Shown here: in pieces, positions 18,516 through 28,280 of the stretch
Layout of the letters: each line of letters begins with the position of its first letter
Numbering within the stretch: position 1 is the first letter of the stretch
NCBI GenBank assembly: GCA_934098295.1
Contig: CAKONV010000001.1
Coordinates: 124,001-188,000 of the forward strand
Length of the DNA stretch: 64,000 nt
Source of the DNA: an uncultured Bacilli bacterium
GTDB taxonomy: Bacteria > Bacillota_I > Bacilli_A > ML615J-28 > CAG-313
Direction: 5' to 3'
The notes under the pieces: generated by a model
The model's database searches: none
The model's input: only the letters and a program-made list of their open reading frames with translations
What the model was told of the DNA's origin: nothing
Translations under genes and position numbers: made by a program

Positions 18516-19572
18516 GTATACACCTACAATATAAATCATCTATTTCTTTTTCTATTATAGTATGATTAAACTTATTTGCAATTACTAATTTAGAATTTTC
18601 TCCAAATTCTTTGATTTTATCTCTATTAGTATCAAAGAAATTTATTGCTTTGAAAATTGCTTTTTCATTAAATGGTTCGATTAATAATCCATTAAAATTA
18701 TTTTCAACAATTTCACAATTTCCACCAACATCAGTTGCAATTATTGGTTTTCCCAATGAACATGCTTCTAACAAAACATTTGGCAAATTTTCATGTAACG
18801 ATGGAAATAAAAATATATCAGATAAACTTATGTATTCTATTGAATTACTAGTTTTTCCAATTAAAATGATTTTCTTAGATTCTAATTCATCCTTAAATTT
18901 ATCATTTATATATTGAACATAAGGTCCATCCCCTATAAAAATAAACTTTATATAGTTAGGGGTATTTCTAATAATTTCTAATATAAATGATATTCCTTTA
19001 TCGTATACCATTCTAGAACATACTGAAATTAACAATGTGCTTTGATCAACATCTAGACTTTTTCTATCAATATTATTTTTCATATTTAAAATTGTAGGTG
19101 GAAAATTATAAATGCATCCAATATAATTTTTTGAATATTTTTTTACTAAATCTAAAGATTGAGGATTATGACATACTGTATAAACATAATTTGATTTTCT
19201 TAACGTATACTTTTCTACAACATATTTCATGATAATTTTTTTTATAAAATTAAATTTCAAAGCTTCAGTTGAGCTTCCTCTAACAGTTAAAATAATCGTC
19301 GGTTTAGTTTTAGAATGTACACATGCTTTAACTGCGTAGAACCCTGCTATTTGCAATCCAGAGATGTGAACTATATCTGGTTTTTCTAAATCTATTTGTT
19401 CAATCATATCATTTAATAGTTCTTTATCATTTAAACCATTCGCTTTCTTGCGCTGATGCAACCAAGAAAATTGATATTTATTGTTTAAAGAACTTGAAGC
19501 AATGTTTTTCATGGAAACATTTGGTCCACCAGTATTGCCTAATAAAATTGTATGTAACATAACTTTAATCAT
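18493..19572 (-). CDS. GT4-family glycosyltransferase (locus B)
   Basis: A 359-residue GT-B enzyme. It starts MIKVMLHTILLGNTGGPNVS with the glycine-rich acceptor loop. The C-terminal domain shows SVCSRMVYDKGISFILE, FIGDGPY, and the GT4 catalytic-loop block FPSLHENLPNVLLEACSLGK with both glutamates. The start follows AAGAGG. Cytoplasmic; it probably adds one residue of the locus B repeat. The stop lies inside the flippase gene start, which suggests coupled translation. Confidence 0.85.
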   Translation of the reverse strand: MIKVMLHTILLGNTGGPNVSMKNIASSSLNNKYQFSWLHQRKKANGLNDKELLNDMIEQIDLEKPDIVHISGLQIAGFYAVKACVHSKTKPTIILTVRGSSTEALKFNFIKKIIMKYVVEKYTLRKSNYVYTVCHNPQSLDLVKKYSKNYIGCIYNFPPTILNMKNNIDRKSLDVDQSTLLISVCSRMVYDKGISFILEIIRNTPNYIKFIFIGDGPYVQYINDKFKDELESKKIILIGKTSNSIEYISLSDIFLFPSLHENLPNVLLEACSLGKPIIATDVGGNCEIVENNFNGLLIEPFNEKAIFKAINFFDTNRDKIKEFGENSKLVIANKFNHTIIEKEIDDLYCRCIHEKEKCI

Positions 19573-19645
19573 AAAATTCCTCTTTATATTTACTAATTTT
19601 TTTATATAATAAAAATTATAATATCATCTAAATAATAATCAATAA

Positions 19646-20863
19646 TTAATTATCTCTATTATTTTCTACTACTTCAAAAAATGTATCTGGATATTCTTTA
19701 TCAAATAATTCATTAGCCCACATTACTGTTACTAAATTATCAGTTTTACTTAGGTTAATGATATTATGCGTATATCCAGGTAAGATATGAACAGCTTTCA
19801 TATGATCACCATCTACTTCTATATTAATTACTTCATCACTATAAATGTTACGTTCTTGAATTAATGCATGTCCCGATACAACCATAAAGAATTCCCACTT
19901 TGTATTATGCCAATGATTACCTTTAATAACTCCTGGTTTAGACACATTTACACTAACTTGTCCAATGTTTATTGATTTTAAAAGTTCTGTAAAACTTCCT
20001 CTTTCATCAACATTCATTTTTAATTCATATGCTATTTTTTCTTTAGGTAAATATGATAAATATGTTGAATATAATTTCTTTTTAAAAGAATTTTTAGGAA
20101 TAAATGGTATTAACAATGTTTTAGGTTGTTCTTTAAACTCATATAAATAATCAACAATTTCTCCTAAAGTTATTCTATGTGTTACTGGAACATATGAATA
20201 TTCACCATCATCTCTTTGGTACACTTCGTTTCCTATATACTCGCAATGATGTTCTTTAGATTCCAAAGCATCAAGCATTTCATTAATTAAATCATCAATG
20301 TAAAGTAGTTCTAAAACAGTACTTCTATCATTTAGAGTAATAGGAAAATCATTTGCGATATTATAACAAAATGTTGTAACTATGCTATTATAATTAGGTA
20401 AGCACCATTTTCCAAATACATTAGGAAATCTATAAATTAGCACTTTAACATCATTTAAATAACTATATCTAAAGAATAGTTTTTCGGCAGCTAATTTCGA
20501 TTTACCATAATCGCTATTTGCATATTTTCCTGATAGACTTGCTTGAACAGATGATGCAAGCATTACTGGACATTTATTATTATTTTTTTGTAAAAAATCT
20601 AATAAAATTTCACAAAAGTCATAATTACTCTTCGTAAATTCACTTTTATTATTAGATCTATTTACTCCAACTAAATTAAAAACAAAATCAGCTTTTTTAC
20701 AGTATTCATCCAAAGACTCAATTGTTGAATCAATATCATATTCAAATACATTTTCAATTTTAATATTTGGTCTACTTTGATCTTTTAAATTCCTTATATT
20801 TTTCAAAGTTGCAACAAGATTTTTTCCTATAAATCCCTTTGAACCAGTAACTAAAATATTCAT
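19646..20863 (-). CDS. capF: CapF-type UDP-sugar reductase with C-terminal cupin
   Basis: A 405-residue protein. Residues 1-280 are an SDR domain (MNILVTGSKGFIGKNL; catalytic YGKSK in NSDYGKSKLAAEK). Residues about 285-400 are a cupin with HWHNTKWEFFMVVSG and the later LPGYTHNI. This domain order is that of S. aureus CapF, whose cupin acts first in the conversion of the CapE product and whose SDR domain reduces it to UDP-6-deoxy-talose-type sugar on the UDP-L-FucNAc route. It lies directly after capE. The third enzyme of the route, the CapG/FnlC 2-epimerase, is not in the window. Confidence 0.88.
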   Translation of the reverse strand: MNILVTGSKGFIGKNLVATLKNIRNLKDQSRPNIKIENVFEYDIDSTIESLDEYCKKADFVFNLVGVNRSNNKSEFTKSNYDFCEILLDFLQKNNNKCPVMLASSVQASLSGKYANSDYGKSKLAAEKLFFRYSYLNDVKVLIYRFPNVFGKWCLPNYNSIVTTFCYNIANDFPITLNDRSTVLELLYIDDLINEMLDALESKEHHCEYIGNEVYQRDDGEYSYVPVTHRITLGEIVDYLYEFKEQPKTLLIPFIPKNSFKKKLYSTYLSYLPKEKIAYELKMNVDERGSFTELLKSINIGQVSVNVSKPGVIKGNHWHNTKWEFFMVVSGHALIQERNIYSDEVINIEVDGDHMKAVHILPGYTHNIINLSKTDNLVTVMWANELFDKEYPDTFFEVVENNRDN

Positions 20864-20885
20864 ATTAATAGTTCTTTCTTATTTT

Positions 20886-21932
20886 TTATTTTGGTAAATA
20901 GTCTTCCACATCTTTATTAAATAAAGGTAGTTTCATTAATAATTCTTTCATACCTTCAACATCTAATCTCTTAGTGTTATGTGAATGATATTGTTCAATT
21001 GTTTCTAATGCTTTATCACCTTTACTAAAATAATTATCATAGTTTAAAGTTCTATTATCCGCATGAATTCTATAGAATCCTGGAAGTGATTCAGCTCTTA
21101 ACATTTCTTCAGTTGTAACTAAAACTTCATATAGTTTTTCACCATGTCTTGTTCCTATTACTTGGTAACCTACATTTGAATGTTTTAATTCTAATACGGC
21201 TTTAGCTAATGTTTCAATTGTAGCTGCTGGGGCTTTTTGAACAAATAAATCTCCTTGTTCACCATGTTCAAAGGCATATAATACTAAATCAACAGCATCT
21301 TCTAATGTCATCATAAATCTTGTCATTTCTGGATTAGTAATTGTTAGCTTTTTACCTTCTTCTATTTGATCACAAAATAGAGGAATTACTGATCCACGTG
21401 ATGCCATAACATTACCATATCTAGTTAAACATAATACAGGGTCACCTTTTTCCATTTGTCTACTTCTTGCGATAACATTCTTTTCCATTAATGCTTTTGT
21501 CATTCCCATTGCATTAATTGGATATGCTGCTTTATCTGTAGATAAGAAAATGGCTTTCTTAATGCGATTTTCTACACATGCAGTAATTACATTATTTGAT
21601 CCTAATACATTTGTTTTAACTGCTTCCATTGGATAAAACTCACATGATGGTACTTGTTTTAATGCTGCTGCATGAAAAACATAATCAACACCACGAAATG
21701 CACCAACAATTGAATTATAATCTCTTACATCACCAATATAAAATTTAACTTTACTGATATATTCAGGATACTTAACTTGAAAATTATGTCTCATATCATC
21801 TTGTTTCTTTTCATCTCTTGAAACAATTCTTATTTCCCTTATATCACTAGTTAAAAACCTATGAAGAACAGCATTACCAAATGATCCTGTTCCTCCTGTT
21901 ATTAATAATACTTTATCTTTAAAAATACTCAT
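20886..21932 (-). CDS. capE: CapE-type UDP-GlcNAc 4,6-dehydratase/5-epimerase (locus B)
   Basis: A 348-residue SDR enzyme very close to S. aureus CapE: LITGGTGSFGNAVLHRFL, RDEKKQDDMRHNF, HAAALKQVPSCEFYPMEAVK and LSTDKAAYPINAMGMTKALM. The next gene encodes CapF, so this copy probably works in the UDP-L-FucNAc (or UDP-6-deoxy-talosamine) pathway. A paralogue at 471-1511 ends locus A; the two proteins are plainly homologous over their full length but differ throughout, so the duplication is not recent. Confidence 0.9.
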   Translation of the reverse strand: MSIFKDKVLLITGGTGSFGNAVLHRFLTSDIREIRIVSRDEKKQDDMRHNFQVKYPEYISKVKFYIGDVRDYNSIVGAFRGVDYVFHAAALKQVPSCEFYPMEAVKTNVLGSNNVITACVENRIKKAIFLSTDKAAYPINAMGMTKALMEKNVIARSRQMEKGDPVLCLTRYGNVMASRGSVIPLFCDQIEEGKKLTITNPEMTRFMMTLEDAVDLVLYAFEHGEQGDLFVQKAPAATIETLAKAVLELKHSNVGYQVIGTRHGEKLYEVLVTTEEMLRAESLPGFYRIHADNRTLNYDNYFSKGDKALETIEQYHSHNTKRLDVEGMKELLMKLPLFNKDVEDYLPK

Positions 21933-21995
21933 AAACTACTATTGTTTAAATATTTTTAAACAATTCCTTTCTTTCTTAATTATAAATGAATGCTA

Positions 21996-23213
21996 TTAAC
22001 AATTTTTTCTAGTTGTTTTTTTTGTAATGATGAATTGAACAATTACAAAAATAGTTAAAATTGCATTTGAAAATGTATGAAAAATTTGATTATTAGCAGG
22101 TATCATAAAAATTAAAATTGATAAAATACCTAAAACCATTAATGAAGACACATTATAGTTTTCAAATAAACAATTTTTCCAAACAACTCTAAATAAATAT
22201 CCTATTACAAAAAATATAAACGGTATCGGCAAAAAACTAATATCTGATGCCAACCATGGAAAAATAGTTGACCACTTTTGTAAAGCTGGCCATCCATATT
22301 CCATTTCAGTTCTATATAATAATGATAATGAAAACTTATTTTCTATGCCAAATATAGGACTTAAAACTGTCGAAAGTCCCCTAAATATACTTTGAAATCC
22401 AGTAAAAGAGTTTGAATTAACTTTAAGGGACAAAGATAATCCATAATAGCCTTGTGTTAAATAATCAACTATTCCTACTACACCTGACATCATTTTATCG
22501 TCACCAACGTAGTAATTTCGGTCACCTAAAAAATAAATTATTAAGGTTATTGTAATTAAAGAAATAACAGTGATATAAGTTTTTAATTTTTTATTATTAC
22601 TTCTATATAAACGTATAAACATTGTTGGTATAATAAACATAAAAATAATTCCAATATTTATCATAGCACCAATTAAAAAAGAATAGATTATATAAAATAC
22701 AATTGATATGATTGAAGAAAATTTACTTAACATAGAAGAGTTTTTCCAATAATATATCAAAAGCAATGGAACAATAACTTTAACATTAGAAGCTATATTC
22801 ATAATAACGCCAAGATATTTATCCAAAGCATGAGTTATCAATAGATCATTATTCCTAATATGCTTTATATAAGAATATGCTTCTCCTGGATGCCTAAAAA
22901 AATACAATACTTGTGACAAACTAGTATAATAATGCATCAAATTATAATAACATATTATTATATTCAAAATAGATAAAATTAATAAAAGTTTGTCAATTTT
23001 TCTTGTGGAAACTATTTCATTATTATGAAATTTTTTATTTTTACCGCTAATATAGCCAAGAAATAAGCAAAAATAATTGATTTCAACATAAATGAACGTA
23101 ATAAACATATTGTCAATAACATTAATGTACTTAAATAAAAATACAATTATTGTAAATTCTAAATAAATAAACATTAGTGCAAATAAGCCATTATAATTTC
23201 TTTTATTAGTCAT
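21996..23213 (-). CDS. Wzy-type oligosaccharide repeat-unit polymerase (locus B)
   Basis: A polytopic protein of about 405 residues with about ten hydrophobic segments and a large outer loop (about residues 240-300, GYYGLSLSLKVNSNSFTGFQSI...), as in O-antigen or capsule polymerases. Two ATG codons are adjacent (23214-23216 and 23211-23213); the second is better spaced from GGAAG. It overlaps the upstream glycosyltransferase gene by a few bases. Not homologous in sequence to the EpsG-type polymerase of locus A, so the two loci make differently joined polymers. The call rests on topology and context. Confidence 0.7.
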   Translation of the reverse strand: MTNKRNYNGLFALMFIYLEFTIIVFLFKYINVIDNMFITFIYVEINYFCLFLGYISGKNKKFHNNEIVSTRKIDKLLLILSILNIIICYYNLMHYYTSLSQVLYFFRHPGEAYSYIKHIRNNDLLITHALDKYLGVIMNIASNVKVIVPLLLIYYWKNSSMLSKFSSIISIVFYIIYSFLIGAMINIGIIFMFIIPTMFIRLYRSNNKKLKTYITVISLITITLIIYFLGDRNYYVGDDKMMSGVVGIVDYLTQGYYGLSLSLKVNSNSFTGFQSIFRGLSTVLSPIFGIENKFSLSLLYRTEMEYGWPALQKWSTIFPWLASDISFLPIPFIFFVIGYLFRVVWKNCLFENYNVSSLMVLGILSILIFMIPANNQIFHTFSNAILTIFVIVQFIITKKTTRKNC

Positions 23214-24291
23214 CATTGCTTCCTATTTCTTTCAAAAATTCATTAAATTGATTAATATAATTTTTATACAAAAATGTATCATTTTTAGCAACAAAGTTTT
23301 TCCCTTGAATTTCTAGTAACTTTTCATTTAATTCATTTGCCAAGCTGTTCATATCAATTAAAATGCCATTATCGTTAATATAATCAGAAACATTACTATA
23401 TGCATTTGAAATAACAGGGACTCCTAATGAAATACTTTCAACAAATTTTGTAGGGAATCCTGCCATTGTCACGCGATTATTATCTCTAATTATTATACTA
23501 AAATTAGAATTTAAGATTGCTTCTTTACAAACACTATTAGAAACTTTACCATAAAATTTTACAAAATTATCATCAAATTTAGTATTATAAATTTTCTCAT
23601 AACTTTCTTTACTTATTCCGTATATATTTAATTCAATTTTTAATTTTCCTAAATCATTAACTTTCTTTATAGCATCAATAATTTTATCTACTCTTTCTTT
23701 TTTACGACCAACTTGTCCAGCATATATTAATTTAATTTTGTTAGTTATAACATTTTCAGTTTTTACTATTTCACATATGTCATATAATGGTGGAATTAAC
23801 ACTGTATTAGTATATTTTGAGTAATAATTATATAAAAATTTACTTATAGCGATGATACCATCCATTTTTTTATTTAATATTCTCATCCTTACAAAGCTAT
23901 CAATACCCTTTAATGCTTTTTGAAAAAGATTATTTCCTTGACTTCCATACCATTCAGTTATATCACCCAAAATTCTAATTTGATTTTTTTTAGAATATTT
24001 AATCAACTTTAATAATAATAATGAAGGTAAATTATATGTGACAATATATTTAATATTTTCAATTTGTTCAATTTGTTTTATAATTTTTTTAAAAGAACAA
24101 ATATAATAATTATTTACATCCACATAGATAATTTTGTATTTGTAGTCAATAACTTTTTTATTTTTATATGATAAAAATATTGGGTTATAACCAATATTTT
24201 CAAATATGCGACCAATATTTGTCACCCTTATACCTGCAGCATTTTTATCTGGCAGGTCAAAACCACCTATGTAAACAACATTATTTATCAT
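23206..24291 (-). CDS. Glycosyltransferase, GT4-like (locus B)
   Basis: A 361-residue GT-B protein. It starts NNVVYIGGFDLPDKNAAGIRV with an acceptor-domain loop. The C-terminal domain begins KLIYAGQVGRKKERVDKII and has a late AGFPTKFVESISLGVPVISN block in place of the full GT4 motif. It overlaps the epimerase gene by four bases (ATGA) and the polymerase gene by a few, so the three are co-translated. The sugar is unknown. Confidence 0.75.
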   Translation of the reverse strand: MINNVVYIGGFDLPDKNAAGIRVTNIGRIFENIGYNPIFLSYKNKKVIDYKYKIIYVDVNNYYICSFKKIIKQIEQIENIKYIVTYNLPSLLLLKLIKYSKKNQIRILGDITEWYGSQGNNLFQKALKGIDSFVRMRILNKKMDGIIAISKFLYNYYSKYTNTVLIPPLYDICEIVKTENVITNKIKLIYAGQVGRKKERVDKIIDAIKKVNDLGKLKIELNIYGISKESYEKIYNTKFDDNFVKFYGKVSNSVCKEAILNSNFSIIIRDNNRVTMAGFPTKFVESISLGVPVISNAYSNVSDYINDNGILIDMNSLANELNEKLLEIQGKNFVAKNDTFLYKNYINQFNEFLKEIGSNDD

Positions 24292-25262
24292 AAATTATTC
24301 CTATACCATTCTACACATAATTTGATTCCATCTTCAAATGAATAGCTAGGATTATACCCTAATAATTTTCTAGCTTTACTTATGTCAGCATTAGAATGTT
24401 TAATATCACCAGGTCTATCTGGTCCATATTGTGGTTTTATGTCACTATTTAATAATTTTGCTACTGTGTTATATAAGTCAGTCATATACACTCTACCACC
24501 ATAAGCAATATTGTACGCTTCACCAGATGCTTCTTTTTGTGATAAACATGCTTTTAAATTTGCTTCTATTACATTATCTATGTAAGTAAAATCTCTAGAA
24601 TGTTTTCCATCACCATTAATAATCGGTTGTTCACCTTTCATAATTTGCTTTACAAACTTAGGAATAACAGCAGCATAAAATCCTAAAGGATCTTGTCTTC
24701 TTCCAAAGACATTAAAATATCTTAGCCCTATGGTATCCAATCCATACAATTTTGTGTATAATTTTGCATACTCCTCATCTACTCTTTTTGTTAATGCATA
24801 TGGTGATAATAGATTTCCCTCTCTTCCCTCAACTTTTGGTAAATTAGGTTCATCGCCATATACTGAAGAACTTGACGCATAAACGAATTTTTTTACCTTA
24901 TTTTGTCTAGAGGCCTCTAGCATATTTAGCGTTCCCCTAATATTAATTTCTTCATATAATAATGGCATTGCGATACTTCTAGGTACACTTCCCCATGCTG
25001 CTTGATTTAATACATAATCTACATTTTTTGTAGCTTCAATACATGTTTCTAAATTTCTAATGTCTCCTTCTATCAATGTAAAGTTTGCATTTTGCAATAA
25101 ACCTTCAATATTTTCTCTTTTACCTGTAGAAAAGTTGTCTAAACATCTAACTTTACAACCTTTATTTAAAATAGCCTCACAAAGATTTGAGCCAATAAAT
25201 CCAGCTCCACCAGTTACTAAAAATATTGTTTCTTTTGGAAAATTAACATTTTCAAAGCTCAT
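24288..25262 (-). CDS. TviC/WbpP-type UDP-GlcNAc 4-epimerase
   Basis: A 324-residue SDR enzyme: glycine motif LVTGGAGFIGSNLCEAIL, DNFSTGKRENIEG, the AWGSVPRSI stretch typical of the WbpP/TviC group, catalytic YALTKRVDEEYAK with SSSSVYG, and RYFNVFGRRQDP. These enzymes interconvert UDP-GlcNAc and UDP-GalNAc or their uronic acids. Its gene follows that of a TviB-like dehydrogenase, the same pair that makes UDP-GalNAcA for Vi antigen. Start follows AAAGGA. Confidence 0.87.
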   Translation of the reverse strand: MSFENVNFPKETIFLVTGGAGFIGSNLCEAILNKGCKVRCLDNFSTGKRENIEGLLQNANFTLIEGDIRNLETCIEATKNVDYVLNQAAWGSVPRSIAMPLLYEEINIRGTLNMLEASRQNKVKKFVYASSSSVYGDEPNLPKVEGREGNLLSPYALTKRVDEEYAKLYTKLYGLDTIGLRYFNVFGRRQDPLGFYAAVIPKFVKQIMKGEQPIINGDGKHSRDFTYIDNVIEANLKACLSQKEASGEAYNIAYGGRVYMTDLYNTVAKLLNSDIKPQYGPDRPGDIKHSNADISKARKLLGYNPSYSFEDGIKLCVEWYRNNL

Positions 25263-25286
25263 AATAGTTCCTTTCTAATTACAAAA

Positions 25287-26606
25287 TTATAATCTCCAGT
25301 AAGTATATCCTTTTGCTAGCATTTCTTGACGATTTTCTATTCCTTTAACGTCAATGATTACTTTTTTCTTATTATCCATTGTCTTAAACATCTTATCTAA
25401 ATCATCTATAGATAGTTCTTTAAATTCTTTATGGGCAACGGCAATTACAAGTGCATCTAAATTATTTAAATCACTTATATCATGTAATTTAATATTATAA
25501 AATTTTTCTGCATCAGCCTTGTCAGCAACGGGATCACAAATTATTGGTTCAATACCATATTCATTTAGTTCTTTTATAATATCATCAACCTTAGAATTTC
25601 TTGCATCTGGGCAATCTTCTTTAAACGTTATTCCTAAAACACCAACTCTAGCTTTTTTTACTGGGCCTTCTACAGAAATCAATTTTTTTACAACATTTTC
25701 TGCAACATACTTTCCCATATCATCATTTAACTTTCTACCTGCTAAAATGATTTGAGAATGATATCCAAATTCCTCTGCTCTGTAAGTTAAATAATATGGA
25801 TCAATACCAATACAATGTCCGCCAACTAATCCTGGTCTAAAATTTAAAAAATTCCATTTTGTACCTGCGGCTTTTAATACTTCTTGTGTGTCTATTCCCA
25901 TTTTATTAAATATTATAGATAATTCATTCATAAATGCAATGTTTATATCTCTTTGAGAATTTTCAATTACTTTTGCTGCTTCTGCCACCTTAATAGATTC
26001 TGCTCTATGTACACCAGCAGCTACAACGATAGAATAAACATTTGCAATCTCATCTAAAGATTCTTCATCCATTCCAGAAACTATTTTCTTTATTGTTGTC
26101 AATCTATGAACTTTATCTCCTGGATTTATTCTCTCAGGTGAATAACCAACTTTAAAATCAATACCACATTTCAATCCAGATTCTCTTTCTAAAATAGGTA
26201 CACATGTTTCTTCAGTAACACCCGGATAAACTGTAGATTCATACACTACTATACTTCCTTTTGTTAAATTTCTACCAACTATTTCACTAGAACCCTCAAC
26301 TGGTGATAAATCAGGTGTAGTATCTTTGTTAACTGGTGTTGGTACTGCAACAATTATAAATTTAGCTTCTTTTAATTTTGATTCATCACTAGTCCATTCT
26401 ACGGTAGAACCTTTAATGACTTCGTCACCAACTTCTCTAGTTGGATCTATTCCATTTTTGTATAAATCAATTTTTGCTTTGTTAATATCAAATCCAATTA
26501 CATCACAATGTTTTGCAAATTCTACAGCAATGGGCATTCCAACATATCCCAATCCGACTAACGCAATTTTTTCTTCCTTTTTTAAAATTTTTTCATAAAG
26601 TTTCAT
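25287..26606 (-). CDS. TviB/WbpA-type UDP-N-acetylhexosamine 6-dehydrogenase
   Basis: A 439-residue UDP-sugar dehydrogenase. The NAD-binding motif is IALVGLGYVGMPIAVEFAKH, substrate and hinge blocks are GYSPERINPGD and AEAAKVIENSQRDINIAFMN, and the catalytic cysteine is in VGGHCIGIDPYYLT with the TviB/WbpA-specific RAEEFGYHSQIILAGRKLND following. It oxidises C6 of a UDP-N-acetylhexosamine to the uronic acid. With the 4-epimerase next door UDP-GalNAcA is the expected product. Good GAGAGG site. Confidence 0.9.
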   Translation of the reverse strand: MKLYEKILKKEEKIALVGLGYVGMPIAVEFAKHCDVIGFDINKAKIDLYKNGIDPTREVGDEVIKGSTVEWTSDESKLKEAKFIIVAVPTPVNKDTTPDLSPVEGSSEIVGRNLTKGSIVVYESTVYPGVTEETCVPILERESGLKCGIDFKVGYSPERINPGDKVHRLTTIKKIVSGMDEESLDEIANVYSIVVAAGVHRAESIKVAEAAKVIENSQRDINIAFMNELSIIFNKMGIDTQEVLKAAGTKWNFLNFRPGLVGGHCIGIDPYYLTYRAEEFGYHSQIILAGRKLNDDMGKYVAENVVKKLISVEGPVKKARVGVLGITFKEDCPDARNSKVDDIIKELNEYGIEPIICDPVADKADAEKFYNIKLHDISDLNNLDALVIAVAHKEFKELSIDDLDKMFKTMDNKKKVIIDVKGIENRQEMLAKGYTYWRL

Positions 26607-26610
26607 ATTT

Positions 26611-27723
26611 TTACCTCTCCAATATATTATTTATAATTTTTTTGTCTACTTCTTCCACAGAAAATTTTTCCTCTGCATATTTTCTGCTATTCATCCCCAT
26701 AAATTTATAATTTTCATAATTTATAACAATATCTTTCATTTTTTCGTATAATTGAGTAATGTTTTTGGACTCAACTAAAAAACCATTGTATCCATTTCTA
26801 ACTGTTTCTTTACATCCTGGAGCATTTGTAGTTAAAATAATTCTTCCCATTGCCATAGCTTCAAGTACACTACGTGGAGTTCCTTCTCTATATGATGGCA
26901 ATACCAAAATGGCACTCTCTTTAATAGCAGGCTTTACATCTTCAAGTTCCCCATAATAATCTATTATTTTATTTTTAACATAATATTTTAAATGTTCACT
27001 GCTTATTGCTGTGGGATTAGTATCTACTGGCCCCACAACAATTATTTTAATATTTTCATATTCTTTTTTTAATTGTTCTGAAGCACTTAAAAATTCTAGT
27101 ATTCCTTTATCTTTAATTAATCTTCCTACAAATAAAAACGTTGGTTTTAATGGTAATTCCATATATGTATATTCATTTAAATCAACACCTGAGCCATTTA
27201 CAACTACACAATTTTCTTTACTTTTAATTAATTTTTTACCAACCATATACTGTAAATCATCGTTATTTTGAAAGAAAATCTTTTTTGTTACTTTTAGAGC
27301 TTTCCTGTATTGATGGAATAAAACAGCTCTTATAATACTCATTTTCAATCCTTTTCCAATACATACAGAGCCTAATCCACAAATCATAGAATATATATTA
27401 TTAACTTTCGCTTTTTTGGCTGCTATGTTGCCATACACTATTGGTTTAGCAAAATAGCTAAATACAATATCAGGTTTTTCTTGTTCAAACAAATTTCGTA
27501 ATTGTTTATAATAAGCTATATCTTTAAATGGATTTAAACCATTTTTAGCAAGGGGCAAATATATGTACTTAATTGAATATTTATCGAATTCCTTGCTCCA
27601 CTTATCATCTAAATCGTTGCCAACAGCAATTACTTCAAAATTGTTTTTTTTAAATTCAAGCATTAAATGCAACTTAAACCTTATTAACAATTTGGCAGAT
27701 GTTGACACTACTATAATTTTCAT
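26611..27723 (-). CDS. GT4-family glycosyltransferase (locus B, probably second sugar)
   Basis: A 370-residue GT-B enzyme: MKIIVVSTSAKLLIRFKLHL, ICGLGSVCIGKG, FLFVGRLIKDKGILEFL, then the catalytic loop LPSYREGTPRSVLEAMAMGR. This fits the PglA/CapM-like group that often adds the first glycosyl residue after the initiating transferase. Here it is separated from that transferase only by the PglD-like gene. Good AAGGAAG site. Confidence 0.85.
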   Translation of the reverse strand: MKIIVVSTSAKLLIRFKLHLMLEFKKNNFEVIAVGNDLDDKWSKEFDKYSIKYIYLPLAKNGLNPFKDIAYYKQLRNLFEQEKPDIVFSYFAKPIVYGNIAAKKAKVNNIYSMICGLGSVCIGKGLKMSIIRAVLFHQYRKALKVTKKIFFQNNDDLQYMVGKKLIKSKENCVVVNGSGVDLNEYTYMELPLKPTFLFVGRLIKDKGILEFLSASEQLKKEYENIKIIVVGPVDTNPTAISSEHLKYYVKNKIIDYYGELEDVKPAIKESAILVLPSYREGTPRSVLEAMAMGRIILTTNAPGCKETVRNGYNGFLVESKNITQLYEKMKDIVINYENYKFMGMNSRKYAEEKFSVEEVDKKIINNILER

Positions 27724-27754
27724 ATTATATCTTCCTTCTTTTTGGAATAATTAT

Positions 27755-28279
27755 TTAAACTACTCTTTCATTGTTTTTTATGCTTATATTACTTTCAATT
27801 TTTACTCTTTTACCTACATAAGCATTTGTTCTAATTGTTGAATTAGAATAAACTAGTGAATAGTCATCAAGTTCACAATCATGATGAATTTCAACATTAG
27901 CCGTAATTACGACACCATTATGTAATACAGCACCATTTTGTATTGATGCATTACTTAATACTATACATCCATAACCAAACTTAGCATAAGGACTAATGTA
28001 TGCTGTTTCATTAAATATGTTAGGCATTTTGTAACCTAATTCAATAGCATAGTTAGTTATGTTTTCTCTTATTTGGTTGTTTCCAATTGAAACAATTAAA
28101 TTTTCATATTCACTTCTTAATTTTTCTAAATCACTAATTTTTCCTACTACTTTTGTATCACAAATAAAAGTATCTTTTGAAATGTTATCATCAATAAAGT
28201 AGCATTCATATTTTGTTCTTGCTGATTCCATAGTCATTCTACCTAAACCACCAGCACCAACAATTAAAAGTTTATTCAT
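27755..28279 (-). CDS. pglD: PglD-like sugar O/N-acetyltransferase
   Basis: A 174-residue protein when started at ATG 28277-28279, one base after the stop of the sugar transferase. A longer frame adds 11 basic residues that overlap that gene. Residues 1-75 form the PglD/NeuD nucleotide-binding domain (KLLIVGAGGLGRMTMES, DDN, LIVSIGNNQIRENI). The rest is a left-handed beta-helix of hexapeptide repeats with the catalytic histidine in EIHHDCEL. PglD acetylates UDP-4-amino sugars in bacillosamine synthesis. The matching aminotransferase is in locus A. Confidence 0.82.
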   Translation of the reverse strand: MNKLLIVGAGGLGRMTMESARTKYECYFIDDNISKDTFICDTKVVGKISDLEKLRSEYENLIVSIGNNQIRENITNYAIELGYKMPNIFNETAYISPYAKFGYGCIVLSNASIQNGAVLHNGVVITANVEIHHDCELDDYSLVYSNSTIRTNAYVGKRVKIESNISIKNNERVV

Positions 28280-28280
28280 A

